Positions 43,241 through 50,850 of a DNA stretch of 64,000 nt are shown here, in pieces. Positions within the stretch are counted from its first letter, which is position 1. Each line of letters opens with the position of its first letter. A program made the translations under genes and the position numbers. Origin of the DNA: Clostridium sp031626875. GTDB taxonomy: Bacteria; Bacillota; Clostridia; Clostridiales; Clostridiaceae. Location: the NCBI RefSeq assembly GCF_031626875.1, contig NZ_JANDMF010000032.1, positions 1 to 64,000 of the forward strand, read 5' to 3'. The notes beneath the pieces are model-generated. The model was given only the letters and a program-made list of their open reading frames with translations, ran no database searches and had not been told where the DNA came from.

Positions 43241-44143
43241 ATGAGAACTGAAAAAAACATACTAAAACTTTCAGCGCTAGGTGGATTATTATTCGCTGTA
43301 CTAGGGATAGTATGGGGAACAGTGATTAATTCAAGCATGATTATGTTTGATGGCCTATATGCGTTACTAAGCTTATTTTTATCTATGTTATCAATAGGTA
43401 TAACAAGTTATATAGAAAAATCAGATTTTGAAAAGTTTCCATTTGGTAAAGGAATGTTAGAACCTATTATGGTGGCCTTTCGTTCAATTGTATTAGTTAT
43501 TACTTGTAGTTTTACTTTAACTAGTGGAATTAAGGATTTCTTAGCAGGGGGAAATCCTGTTGATGCAGAGTTAGCATTTGGATATTCATTAATATCTTCA
43601 ATTGGATGTGCATCTATATTTTTTATCATGTATTTTTTAAGAAAAAATATACCATCAGATATAGTGGAATCAGAGAATAATCAATGGCTAATGGATACAT
43701 TATTAAGTATTGGAGTACTTTGTGGGTTTGTAGTTTCAGTGTTATTAGAAAAAAATTCACTATCCCACCTTACAAGATATGTGGACCCTATAATGGTTGT
43801 GATTTCATCATTAATATTTATACAAGTTCCTATAAGAAGTTTAATTAGCAGCTTTAAGGAAATAGTCAATGGTAATGCTGATAAAGAAATAAATGATAGA
43901 ATTTATACTATAGTTAAAGATATAGAAGAAGAATATAACTTTGAAGACTCAATAACCAGAGTGAGTAAGATTGGAAGAGAATTAAGAATTGAAATTGATT
44001 TTGTATTTAATGACAGTTCTAACTTAAATGAGCTTGAAGAAATGGATAAAGTTAGAGAAGAAGTTTATAAAAATATGAAAAATATAAATTTCAAAAAATG
44101 GTTAAATATTAACTTTACAGGAGATAGAAAGTGGGCTTTATAA
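43241..44143 (+). CDS. Cation diffusion facilitator-like protein with altered metal site
   Basis: A 300-residue membrane protein from the ATG after AGAGGTG; an in-frame start at 43208 has no ribosome site. The layout is CDF-like: six membrane segments, FPFGKGMLEPIM in the place of HPFGHGRxE, and a C-terminal cytoplasmic domain. The usual transport site (Asp..Asp and His..Asp) is changed: helix 2 reads MFDGLYALLS, so the second Asp is Ala, and helix 5 reads NNQWLMDTLL, with Gln instead of His. It probably does not carry zinc in the usual way. Confidence 0.75.
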   Translation: MRTEKNILKLSALGGLLFAVLGIVWGTVINSSMIMFDGLYALLSLFLSMLSIGITSYIEKSDFEKFPFGKGMLEPIMVAFRSIVLVITCSFTLTSGIKDFLAGGNPVDAELAFGYSLISSIGCASIFFIMYFLRKNIPSDIVESENNQWLMDTLLSIGVLCGFVVSVLLEKNSLSHLTRYVDPIMVVISSLIFIQVPIRSLISSFKEIVNGNADKEINDRIYTIVKDIEEEYNFEDSITRVSKIGRELRIEIDFVFNDSSNLNELEEMDKVREEVYKNMKNINFKKWLNINFTGDRKWAL

Positions 44144-44145
44144 AG

Positions 44146-44171
44146 GATTAGGGAAACCTAGTCTTTTTTTT
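44146..44171 (+). terminator. Terminator after CDF-like gene
   Basis: A 7-bp stem (GATTAGG with CCTAGTC, one G-T pair), GAAA loop, then eight or more T residues. Confidence 0.8.
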
Positions 44172-44256
44172 TCAATTATTTTAAGGTTTTCAACTAGACA
44201 TAAATTGGTATATAATGGAATAGAATAGTATTTTGTTATAAATGAAGGTGAGCTTT

Positions 44257-44955
44257 TTGATTATAGTTGGAAGTCAGAGACGAATTAAATTTGAAAAGAA
44301 AATGAAAAGAAGAAGGGTAAAAACATATATAGTAATAGGTGTAATATTAATGTTAAGCATATATACAGTAAGAAATGTTAGTGCTGAGAAATCTCCACAA
44401 GAAAATGTTGAATATCTCTTAACAATGGGGGTAGGAGAATATAACATAAAAGATTTTCAAGAAAAAAGAGAGGAATATGAAAAAAGTTTAGATATAAAGG
44501 AATTAGATTATAAATTAGATGAAGATATAGAAAAAGATAATAATCCAACAGTATTAGTATATCATCATACAGCAGCAGAAGGTCTTACTCCAGAAAATAT
44601 AAATAAAGATCATAAAGGAAAAGGCTGGGGTGGGATAGGTTATCATTTTTATATAAGAAAAAATGGTACTATCTATAGAGGGAGACCTGAAGAATATATA
44701 GGGGCTCATGCTATAGGAAAAAATTATGATAGTATTGGAATATGTTTAGAAGGAGATTTTGAGGTAGAAGAGCCAACAGAGGCTCAGAAAAGTTCTTTAG
44801 TTAAGTTATCAACAGATATGATAATAAAATATAATTTAAAAGATGCAATAGGGCATAGGGATGTTTATGAAACTTTATGTCCAGGAGAAAAATTCCCTAT
44901 GGAAGAGATTAAAGAAAGAGTAAGAGATGAGATTTTTAAGGAAAAAAAATTTTAG
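44257..44955 (+). CDS. Secreted N-acetylmuramoyl-L-alanine amidase (Amidase_2)
   Basis: Start set at TTG 44257, five nt after AAGGTGA, giving 232 residues; ATG at 44242 or 44302 are alternatives. An N-terminal membrane/signal segment (KRRRVKTYIVIGVILMLSIY) predicts export or anchoring. The Amidase_2/PGRP domain (about 95-230) has zinc ligands in VYHHTAAEG and in IGHRDVYETLCPG, plus GWGGIGYHFYIRKNGTIYRG. It cleaves between muramic acid and the stem peptide. It is followed by the DnaA-box intergenic region. Confidence 0.88.
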   Translation: MIIVGSQRRIKFEKKMKRRRVKTYIVIGVILMLSIYTVRNVSAEKSPQENVEYLLTMGVGEYNIKDFQEKREEYEKSLDIKELDYKLDEDIEKDNNPTVLVYHHTAAEGLTPENINKDHKGKGWGGIGYHFYIRKNGTIYRGRPEEYIGAHAIGKNYDSIGICLEGDFEVEEPTEAQKSSLVKLSTDMIIKYNLKDAIGHRDVYETLCPGEKFPMEEIKERVRDEIFKEKKF

Positions 44956-45011
44956 TAAGTGATTTCAATTAAATAGGACAAACTCTTGTATATAACAATA
45001 ATAACAAAAAA

Positions 45012-45314
45012 TGTGAATAACTCTGTGGATAAGTATAGGTTTTATCCACAGAAGCATATAGCTAAAATAGGGGCTTTGTGAATAATGTGAATAAATATAT
45101 GAAAAATGTGGATAACTTAAAAAGTTATCCACATTTTTTGAGAAAATTATTGACACAATATATGTAAAAAGTATATTTGTCAACAACTACATAGAGAACA
45201 TTGCATAAAAAATTATTATCCGTTAAAATCTATTATATTATAACAATAGATTGTGATAAAAATAACCACAGTTTTTATAAAGTTGTGGACAAAAACTGTG
45301 GATAATGTGTATAA
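45012..45314. other. DnaA-box cluster in an intergenic region
   Basis: Five perfect TTATCCACA boxes (either strand) lie at 45024-45032, 45042-45050, 45107-45115, 45125-45133 and 45297-45305. Four one-mismatch boxes lie at 45012-45020, 45077-45085, 45086-45094 (TGTGAATAA) and 45306-45314 (TGTGTATAA). Two pairs form hairpins; the pair at 45102-45138 also has a T-run and may end the amidase transcript. AT-rich DNA separates the left group from the right pair. This has the look of an origin or DnaA-titration site, yet dnaA, dnaN and rpmH are not nearby. Confidence 0.7.
45102..45138. terminator. Terminator hairpin built from two DnaA boxes
   Basis: AAAATGTGGATAACTT and its complement around an A-rich loop, followed by TTTTTT. 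It lies downstream of the amidase gene and contains perfect DnaA boxes in both arms. Confidence 0.6.
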
Positions 45315-45327
45315 GTGAGGTGGAAAA

Positions 45328-46026
45328 GTGGAATATAATAAAAATATATATGAAGCAATTTTTATAGAGAGACCAAATAGATTTAATGCTAAAGTAAAGT
45401 TTAGAGGACAAGAAATCGTTGTGCATGTTCCTAACACTGGAAGGTGTAAAGAGATTCTAATTCCAGGCTGTCAGGTGTTTCTAAGGGAAGAGAGTAATCC
45501 TTTAAGAAAGACAGCTTTCGATTTGATTGGAGCATATAAGGGAGATAAAAATATAAGTATAGATTCTCAAATTCCCAATAAAGTTGTAAAAGAGGCACTT
45601 GAGAATAAAGTTGTGGATAAGTTAATAAATTATACAAATATATTAAGCGAAAAAACATTTGGAAGTAGCAGGTTTGATTTTAAATTATCAAAAGATAATG
45701 GAGAAGAATATTATTTAGAAGTTAAAGGGGTAACCTTAGAGGAAAATGGACATTGTAGATTTCCAGATGCACCAACAGAAAGAGGAAAAAAACATCTTTT
45801 AGAACTAATTGATGTAAAGAAAAGTGGAAGAGGTGCTGGCGTTTTATTTTTGATTCAAATTGAGGATGTAATTAGTTTTTCTCCAAATGATGAAACAGAT
45901 CCTGAGTTTGGAAAAGCATTAAGAAAAGCAGTAAATGAAGGTGTGGATATTTTTGCATATTCTTGTGTAGTTACAAGAACAGGAATAACATTACACAAAC
46001 CTATTAAAGTACTTTTACAGGAGTAA
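45328..46026 (+). CDS. sfsA: SfsA family DNA/RNA nuclease-like protein
   Basis: A 232-residue SfsA homologue with IFIERPNRFNAKVKFRGQEI, VHVPNTGRCKEILIPG (the H-x-x-N/D-x-G-R region), DFKLSKDNGEEYYLEVKGVT and FPDAPTERGKKHL. The restriction-endonuclease-like residues D...E-x-K are in that third segment. The E. coli protein was first seen as a sugar fermentation stimulator. The start is GTG after GAGGTGGA. It lies directly downstream of the DnaA-box region. Confidence 0.93.
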   Translation: MEYNKNIYEAIFIERPNRFNAKVKFRGQEIVVHVPNTGRCKEILIPGCQVFLREESNPLRKTAFDLIGAYKGDKNISIDSQIPNKVVKEALENKVVDKLINYTNILSEKTFGSSRFDFKLSKDNGEEYYLEVKGVTLEENGHCRFPDAPTERGKKHLLELIDVKKSGRGAGVLFLIQIEDVISFSPNDETDPEFGKALRKAVNEGVDIFAYSCVVTRTGITLHKPIKVLLQE

Positions 46027-46105
46027 ATTTACGAGTATAATGAAAACAAAGAAATTTAAGTTGATAAAAGCATATTTAAATAAAACCTATTGAAAGAGGG
46101 ATAGT

Positions 46106-46597
46106 ATGAATTTTAAATTTTGTCCTATTTGTGGGAGAGAGCTTGGGGAAATGTTTTGTGGTGATGAAGGCAATGTACCATATTGTGCTCATGATAATGA
46201 ATTATTTTTTAATACACCAAAGCCATGTGTAATGATTGCTGTAGTAAAAGAAGATGAGATTCTTTTATTAAAACAAAGTTACATATATAAGAATTCTAAG
46301 GTTTTAGTATCAGGATATATTGGAGTGGATGAAAGAGCTGAAGATACTGTTTATAGAGAGGTCTTAGAAGAAACAGCAATTAAAATCCAGGATGTTGAAT
46401 TTTTAGGGACTGATTATATAGAAGGAAAAGAAATATTAATGCTTACATATCTAGCAAAGTATAAATCAGGAAACTTAAAAAAGTCAAAAGAAGTTGAAGA
46501 ATTAGGTTGGGTTAAATTGAGTGAAGCTTCAAATTGCATGAAGGAAAATTTTATAGGACAAAGGTTAATTAAAAAGGTAATAGATAAGACTAATTAA
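46106..46597 (+). CDS. Nudix hydrolase with N-terminal zinc ribbon
   Basis: A 163-residue protein. The start (FKFCPICGRELGEM, then PYCAHD) forms a zinc-ribbon-like Cys cluster. The Nudix box GYIGVDERAEDTVYREVLEE plus TAI occupies about residues 75-97 with the catalytic Glu residues present. This ribbon-plus-Nudix order recalls NudC, but NudC's N-terminal domain is absent. It would hydrolyse a nucleoside diphosphate derivative; the substrate is unknown. AAAGAGGG precedes the ATG. Confidence 0.88.
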   Translation: MNFKFCPICGRELGEMFCGDEGNVPYCAHDNELFFNTPKPCVMIAVVKEDEILLLKQSYIYKNSKVLVSGYIGVDERAEDTVYREVLEETAIKIQDVEFLGTDYIEGKEILMLTYLAKYKSGNLKKSKEVEELGWVKLSEASNCMKENFIGQRLIKKVIDKTN

Positions 46598-46633
46598 GTT
46601 TTTAGTATAGAAGAAATGCAAAGTTCAAAGTAT

Positions 46634-46673
46634 AACCTTCAAAAGATGTTAAAAAAATCATCTTTTGAAGGTT
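46634..46673 (+). terminator. Terminator after Nudix gene
   Basis: A perfect 15-bp stem (AACCTTCAAAAGATG at 46634-46648, complement at 46659-46673) with a 10-nt A-rich loop. It is followed by TATTTTA. Confidence 0.8.
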
Positions 46674-46917
46674 TATTTTAGGGCAAGATTAATATAATTT
46701 AAGATAAGGTTAGTGTTAAAATATAGAAATAGATGCTAAAATAATAAGAAAAATATAATTTATTTTAATGTTAAAAAATTATTATAAATTATTACAAAAT
46801 GCTAATTATAATAAGTTTACAATGTTATAAAAATAAATTAATAATTTTTATCTTTATTAATGGAAATAAAAGTGTATAATATTTGAATAGTGAGATTAAA
46901 GGATAGGAGGATAAAGT
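46674..46917. other. AT-rich promoter region before the TIM-barrel gene
   Basis: No gene. A TATAAT (about 46874-46879) lies some 40 bp before the start codon, but no clear -35 box is seen. Confidence 0.4.
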
Positions 46918-47583
46918 ATGGCAAAGGAGTCAAAATATATACCCGAAATAAAAGGAACTTTAAGAAATCATGTTGTAGAGGTTCCATCAGTCATACGAGA
47001 TTGTAGTGGGATTAAGATATTTGGAAAAAGGATAAAGTCCTTGCTCTTTTCAACAGATGTAGCAATAATAAGAAATACAAATGCTGATGCAATAATAGCT
47101 GTTTATCCATTTACTCCTCAACCTTTAATTACAGAAGCATTAGTAATGGCTGCAGATGTACCAGTATTTTGTGGTGTAGGGGGAGGAATAACTCAAGGAA
47201 AAAGAGTAGTTAACCTAGCACTTGATGCAGAATTTAAAGGAGCTATGGGAGTAGTTGTTAATGCCCCTACTTCAAATGAAGTTGTAAGAAAAATTAGAGC
47301 AACAATAGATATACCAGTTGTAGTTACTGTAGTTTCAGAACATGAAGATATAGCAGAACGAATTGAAGCAGGTGCTACAATATTAAATATATCAGGGGGT
47401 AAGGATACAGCTAAAATAGTAAGAACAATAAGGGAGAGATTTCCTGAGTATCCTATAATAGCAACTGGAGGACCTACTGAAAAAAGTATAAAAGAAACTA
47501 TAGCAGCAGGAGCTAATGCAATAACATTTACTCCACCGCCAACAGCTGAAATAATGGGAGACCTTATGGATAGATATAGATAG
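46918..47583 (+). CDS. Conserved TIM-barrel protein of unknown function
   Basis: A 221-residue protein with alternating strand/helix units and C-terminal phosphate-binding-like loops (ILNISGGKDTAKIV, PIIATGGPTEKSIK and AGANAITFTPP). The layout resembles small (beta/alpha)8 aldolase- or ThiE/TrpF-like proteins. FCGVGGGITQGKRVVNLAL in the middle is a striking glycine-rich loop. No catalytic set could be fixed. Such clostridial proteins are often labelled only as hydrolase. AGGAGG precedes the ATG; it is monocistronic and ends in a terminator. Confidence 0.6.
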   Translation: MAKESKYIPEIKGTLRNHVVEVPSVIRDCSGIKIFGKRIKSLLFSTDVAIIRNTNADAIIAVYPFTPQPLITEALVMAADVPVFCGVGGGITQGKRVVNLALDAEFKGAMGVVVNAPTSNEVVRKIRATIDIPVVVTVVSEHEDIAERIEAGATILNISGGKDTAKIVRTIRERFPEYPIIATGGPTEKSIKETIAAGANAITFTPPPTAEIMGDLMDRYR

Positions 47584-47618
47584 ATCTAGTATGGTGTTAA
47601 ACCAAACTAGATTTTTTT
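47584..47618 (+). terminator. Terminator after TIM-barrel gene
   Basis: ATCTAGT (47584-47590) pairs with ACTAGAT (47606-47612), with an inner GG/CC pair, then seven T residues. Confidence 0.8.
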
Positions 47619-47858
47619 ATATTCTTTTTATTCAAGAATTATATATTAGTATATAATTTGTATTTTAAATTGATATTAATTGATATTTAAAAAAACTAAA
47701 AAAAAATCAAATTTAATTTTATATTATACCTTTAAATTTTAAAAATACAATATATGTGTGCATTTACGATTATATTTTACAAATTTTTATGATATACTTA
47801 GATTGATATCTTTAGAGTAAAAGATGCTTTAACTAATGAAAAAGGATGTGGTAAGAAT

Positions 47859-48449
47859 ATGTATGATAGTAGATGGGCAATGATTGTTGATGAAATTCCA
47901 GATGAAGAAAGAAAGAAACTTGATAAAAAAATTAGAGGAAAAAAGAAAGAAAAATTTTCTTTAAAATGGTTAGTTATAATATTATTAGGGGTAGCTATAG
48001 CATTATCAATCAAACACTTCTTAATTTATAAAGTTAAAGTTTCAACTGGATCCATGCTTCCTACAATAGAGAATGAAGAACAAATTCTTGTTACAAGAGT
48101 ATATAACTTGAAAAATTTAAAAAGAGGAGATATCCTTGTTTTTGAATCTAAAGAATATGAGGACATTTTTATAAAAAGACTTATTGGTTTACCTGGAGAT
48201 AATGTTAAAATAATGGACGGAAAAGTATCAGTAAATGGAGAACAACTAGATGAAAGTTATGTGAAGAGTCATGATGATGATTATGGTGATTTTATTGTTC
48301 CAGAAGGCAAGTATTTCTTTTTAGGAGACAATAGACCAGAATCTTGGGATTCTAGAAAATGGGTAAATACATATATAGATGGATCAGATATTAAAGGAAA
48401 AGCTATAATGAAAGTATATCCATTTAGACATTTTGGAAAAATTGAATAG
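47859..48449 (+). CDS. lepB: Signal peptidase I, paralogue 1
   Basis: A 196-residue P-type signal peptidase. A cytoplasmic charged N-terminus (RKKLDKKIRGKKKEKF) precedes one membrane segment (LVIILLGVAIALSIKHFLIY). The catalytic Ser is in VSTGSMLPTIE and the general-base Lys in FIKRLIGLPGDNV. The conserved GDNRPESWDSRKW closes the domain. It cleaves signal peptides from exported proteins on the outer membrane face. It is the first of four tandem copies and has its own promoter region and downstream terminator. Confidence 0.93.
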   Translation: MYDSRWAMIVDEIPDEERKKLDKKIRGKKKEKFSLKWLVIILLGVAIALSIKHFLIYKVKVSTGSMLPTIENEEQILVTRVYNLKNLKRGDILVFESKEYEDIFIKRLIGLPGDNVKIMDGKVSVNGEQLDESYVKSHDDDYGDFIVPEGKYFFLGDNRPESWDSRKWVNTYIDGSDIKGKAIMKVYPFRHFGKIE

Positions 48450-48500
48450 TAGAATATATTTGAAAATAATTGAATCATACATTTGAATTTAATATATACA

Positions 48501-48532
48501 ATCCAGCATAAGTTTTTTTGCTGGATTTTTTT
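48501..48532 (+). terminator. Terminator between signal peptidase copies 1 and 2
   Basis: ATCCAGCA (48501-48508) pairs with TGCTGGAT (48519-48526), followed by a T-run. Confidence 0.85.
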
Positions 48533-48628
48533 GTAAATAAAAATAAGTATTTACTTTAAGATTTATTGTGGATGAAATAATTGCTATGTTATACTAAATA
48601 TGTATATTAATTAAAAAGGGGAGAATTT

Positions 48629-49219
48629 ATGGGTAATATAAAAAATACATATTTAGATAACAAGGATTCAATCAATAGAAAATTAAGTATAAATAAAAAT
48701 AAAAAAATAAAAACATATAAAAATGTGTTTCTTGAATGGATAGTTCCAATTTTAATATCAATTGTTATAGCGTTGCTAATAAAGAAATATCTTATTTTTG
48801 AAGTAGAAGTACCAACAGGGTCTATGATTCCAACAATTAATGAAAATGACAAGTTCCTTGTTACAAAAATATATAATTTAGATAATATGGAAAGAGGAAA
48901 TATTATTGTATTTTATTCAAATGAATTTAATGAACTTCTAATAAAAAGGCTTATAGGACTTCCAGGAGATGATATTAGTATAGTAGATGGTAGAGTATCG
49001 ATAAATGGAGAGGAATTAGATGAAAGTTATGTAGTTAATCATGATAAGTTTAATGGAAAATTCCATGTTCCAGAAGGGAAATATTTTTTCTTAGGAGATA
49101 ATAGACCTGATTCTAATGATTCAAGAATGTGGAAAAATCCATATGTAGATGGAAAAGATATAAAAGGTAAGGAATTTATAAGAATATATCCAGTTAGAGA
49201 TTTTGGTACAATTAAATAA
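48629..49219 (+). CDS. lepB: Signal peptidase I, paralogue 2
   Basis: A 196-residue P-type signal peptidase. An Asn/Lys-rich N-terminus precedes the membrane segment (WIVPILISIVIALLIKKYLI). Catalytic Ser in VPTGSMIPTIN and Lys in LIKRLIGLPGDDI are present, with GDNRPDSNDSRMW. AAAGGGGAG precedes the ATG. TATACTAA at the upstream -10 position recurs before the DUF3006 gene at 49995. Copy 3 follows 54 bp later with no terminator between, so 2 and 3 are probably co-transcribed. Confidence 0.93.
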   Translation: MGNIKNTYLDNKDSINRKLSINKNKKIKTYKNVFLEWIVPILISIVIALLIKKYLIFEVEVPTGSMIPTINENDKFLVTKIYNLDNMERGNIIVFYSNEFNELLIKRLIGLPGDDISIVDGRVSINGEELDESYVVNHDKFNGKFHVPEGKYFFLGDNRPDSNDSRMWKNPYVDGKDIKGKEFIRIYPVRDFGTIK

Positions 49220-49273
49220 TGTGGATATTTTAGCAATTATTAAAATGTTTGTTGGGAAGGTGAGATGGGAATA

Positions 49274-49846
49274 ATGAATAAAAGTAGTGAAGAAATATTT
49301 TTGCAAGATATTCAAAAAAAATATGAAATAAATATATTTAAAAAGAAAAATTTCATTTTAAAATTGATAATTTTAATTATATTTGTTGTATGTATGGTAT
49401 TACTTTTAAAAAAATATCTCATTTGTATGGTTTATATTCCCTCATCTTCAATGGTACCAACATTAAATGTAGGAGATCATCTCTTAGTTACAAGAGTGTG
49501 CAATTTAAAAAATCTAAAAAGAGGAGATATTATTGTATTTGATTCAATAGAGTTAAATAATGTTTTAATAAAAAGACTTATTGGTCTTCCAGGAGATGAT
49601 GTAAAAATAGTAAAGGGAAAGATATCAATAAATGGACAAGATGTTAATGAAAGGTATGTAGAAAATTATGATGATTTTAATGGAGAGTTTTATGTTCCAG
49701 AAGGAAAGTATTTTTTCTTAGGAGATAATAGAACAGATTCTTTTGATTCAAGATTATGGAATAATAGTTATATTGATGGAAAAGATATAAAAGCAAAGGC
49801 TCAAATAAAAATATATCCATTTAAGGATTTAGGAACAATTAAATAG
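49274..49846 (+). CDS. lepB: Signal peptidase I, paralogue 3
   Basis: A 190-residue P-type signal peptidase from the ATG at good distance from GGAAGGTGAG; an ATG 9 nt earlier touches that site. The catalytic region differs slightly: IPSSSMVPTLN replaces the usual x-G-S-M, while the Lys in LIKRLIGLPGDDV and GDNRTDSFDSRLW remain. The membrane segment is LIILIIFVVCMVLLLKKYLI. The SSSM variant may alter cleavage-site preference. It ends at a strong terminator. Confidence 0.9.
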   Translation: MNKSSEEIFLQDIQKKYEINIFKKKNFILKLIILIIFVVCMVLLLKKYLICMVYIPSSSMVPTLNVGDHLLVTRVCNLKNLKRGDIIVFDSIELNNVLIKRLIGLPGDDVKIVKGKISINGQDVNERYVENYDDFNGEFYVPEGKYFFLGDNRTDSFDSRLWNNSYIDGKDIKAKAQIKIYPFKDLGTIK

Positions 49847-49852
49847 CAAAAA

Positions 49853-49887
49853 AATTCAACATAAAATTTGTATGTTGAATTTTTTTG
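49853..49887 (+). terminator. Terminator after signal peptidase copy 3
   Basis: A perfect 11-bp stem (AATTCAACATA at 49853-49863 with its complement at 49871-49881), then a T-run. Confidence 0.85.
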
Positions 49888-49994
49888 TACAGGTCAATAA
49901 TGAAGGAATTCTTAACATTCTAAGGACATTGTTAATTAATAATTTTTTGTGTTATACTAAGTCTGTATATCTATAAGAAAAGGAGATCTAAATA

Positions 49995-50216
49995 ATGGAG
50001 CGTCGATATATTGTTGATAGAATAGAAGGTGACTACATTGTGATAGAATCATCAACTGGGGAGATGATAAATGTAAAGAAGGATAATGTTAGAGGAAATG
50101 CAAAAGATGGGGATTGTTTAATTTTGAAAAACGATTATTTTTTTATAGATGAAAAAGCTACTTTAGCAAGAAAGCATGAGATATCAAGAAAAACGGAAGG
50201 GATGTGGACGGATTAA
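49995..50216 (+). CDS. DUF3006 small protein
   Basis: A 73-residue beta-rich protein (RRYIVDRIEGDYIVIESSTG, then VKKDNVRGNAKDGDCLI) of the DUF3006 type. It has no membrane segment. AAGGAG precedes the ATG. Its stop codon overlaps the start of signal peptidase copy 4 (TAATG), so the two are translationally coupled. This fixed pairing suggests a common role, but no function is known for the family. Confidence 0.75.
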   Translation: MERRYIVDRIEGDYIVIESSTGEMINVKKDNVRGNAKDGDCLILKNDYFFIDEKATLARKHEISRKTEGMWTD

Positions 50217-50818
50217 TGAGTGATACTAATCAAGAGGTAAATGGGGAAAAAACTTCAAATGAAGGGGAATCAAACATAGATAAAAAAGAAGAGAAAAAGG
50301 GAATGATAAAAAAGAAGGGAAATTTCTTTTTGGAGTGGATATTTCCAGTAGCTGTGGCTGTGGTTATAGCTTTACTTATAAAACAATTTCTTATTTTTAA
50401 GGTATACATTCCTTCTGGATCAATGATACCAACATTAAATATAGGAGATCATCTTTTTGTTACAAGAGTATATAATTTAGATAATATAAAAAGAGGCGAT
50501 ATCCTTGTATTTGATTCAGAGGAACTAAATGATGTACTAATAAAAAGGGTTATTGGTCTTCCAGGAGATACTGTTACCATAAAAAATGGAAAAGTATCAG
50601 TAAATGGAGAGGAACTAGATGAAAGTTATGTAGTAAACCATGATGATTCTTATGGAGAATATCATGTTCCAGAAGGAAAATATTTTTTCTTAGGAGATAA
50701 CAGGCCAGTTTCTTATGATTCTAGAAAATGGGTGAATCCATATGTTGATGGTAAGGATATAAAAGCAAAAGCTCAGCTTAAAGTATATCCATTTAGTGAT
50801 TTTGGTAGTGTTAAATAA
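50216..50818 (+). CDS. lepB: Signal peptidase I, paralogue 4
   Basis: A 200-residue P-type signal peptidase from the ATG overlapping the DUF3006 stop codon. The N-terminus is long and charged (KTSNEGESNIDKKEEKKGMI). One membrane segment follows (WIFPVAVAVVIALLIKQFLI). The catalytic Ser is in IPSGSMIPTLN, Lys in LIKRVIGLPGDTV, and GDNRPVSYDSRKW closes the domain. It is closest in motif detail to the standard housekeeping type. ftsH starts 32 bp later. Confidence 0.93.
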   Translation: MSDTNQEVNGEKTSNEGESNIDKKEEKKGMIKKKGNFFLEWIFPVAVAVVIALLIKQFLIFKVYIPSGSMIPTLNIGDHLFVTRVYNLDNIKRGDILVFDSEELNDVLIKRVIGLPGDTVTIKNGKVSVNGEELDESYVVNHDDSYGEYHVPEGKYFFLGDNRPVSYDSRKWVNPYVDGKDIKAKAQLKVYPFSDFGSVK

Positions 50819-50850
50819 TAAGTTAGAACTAAGGAAAGAGGTGGGTGTAT

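Noticed and set aside
45012..45314. Calling this the chromosomal oriC
   Set aside because: dnaA, dnaN, recF, gyrB and rpmH are absent from the window. Only a DnaA-box cluster can be claimed.
44956..45327. CRISPR-like array reading of the TGTGGATAA repeats
   Set aside because: The units are 9 bp, on both strands, with irregular spacing and no cas genes. They are DnaA boxes.
47859..50818. Signal peptidase tandem as a sortase/pilin locus
   Set aside because: No sortase motif or LPxTG substrate gene is nearby; the four genes are plain type I signal peptidases followed by ftsH.
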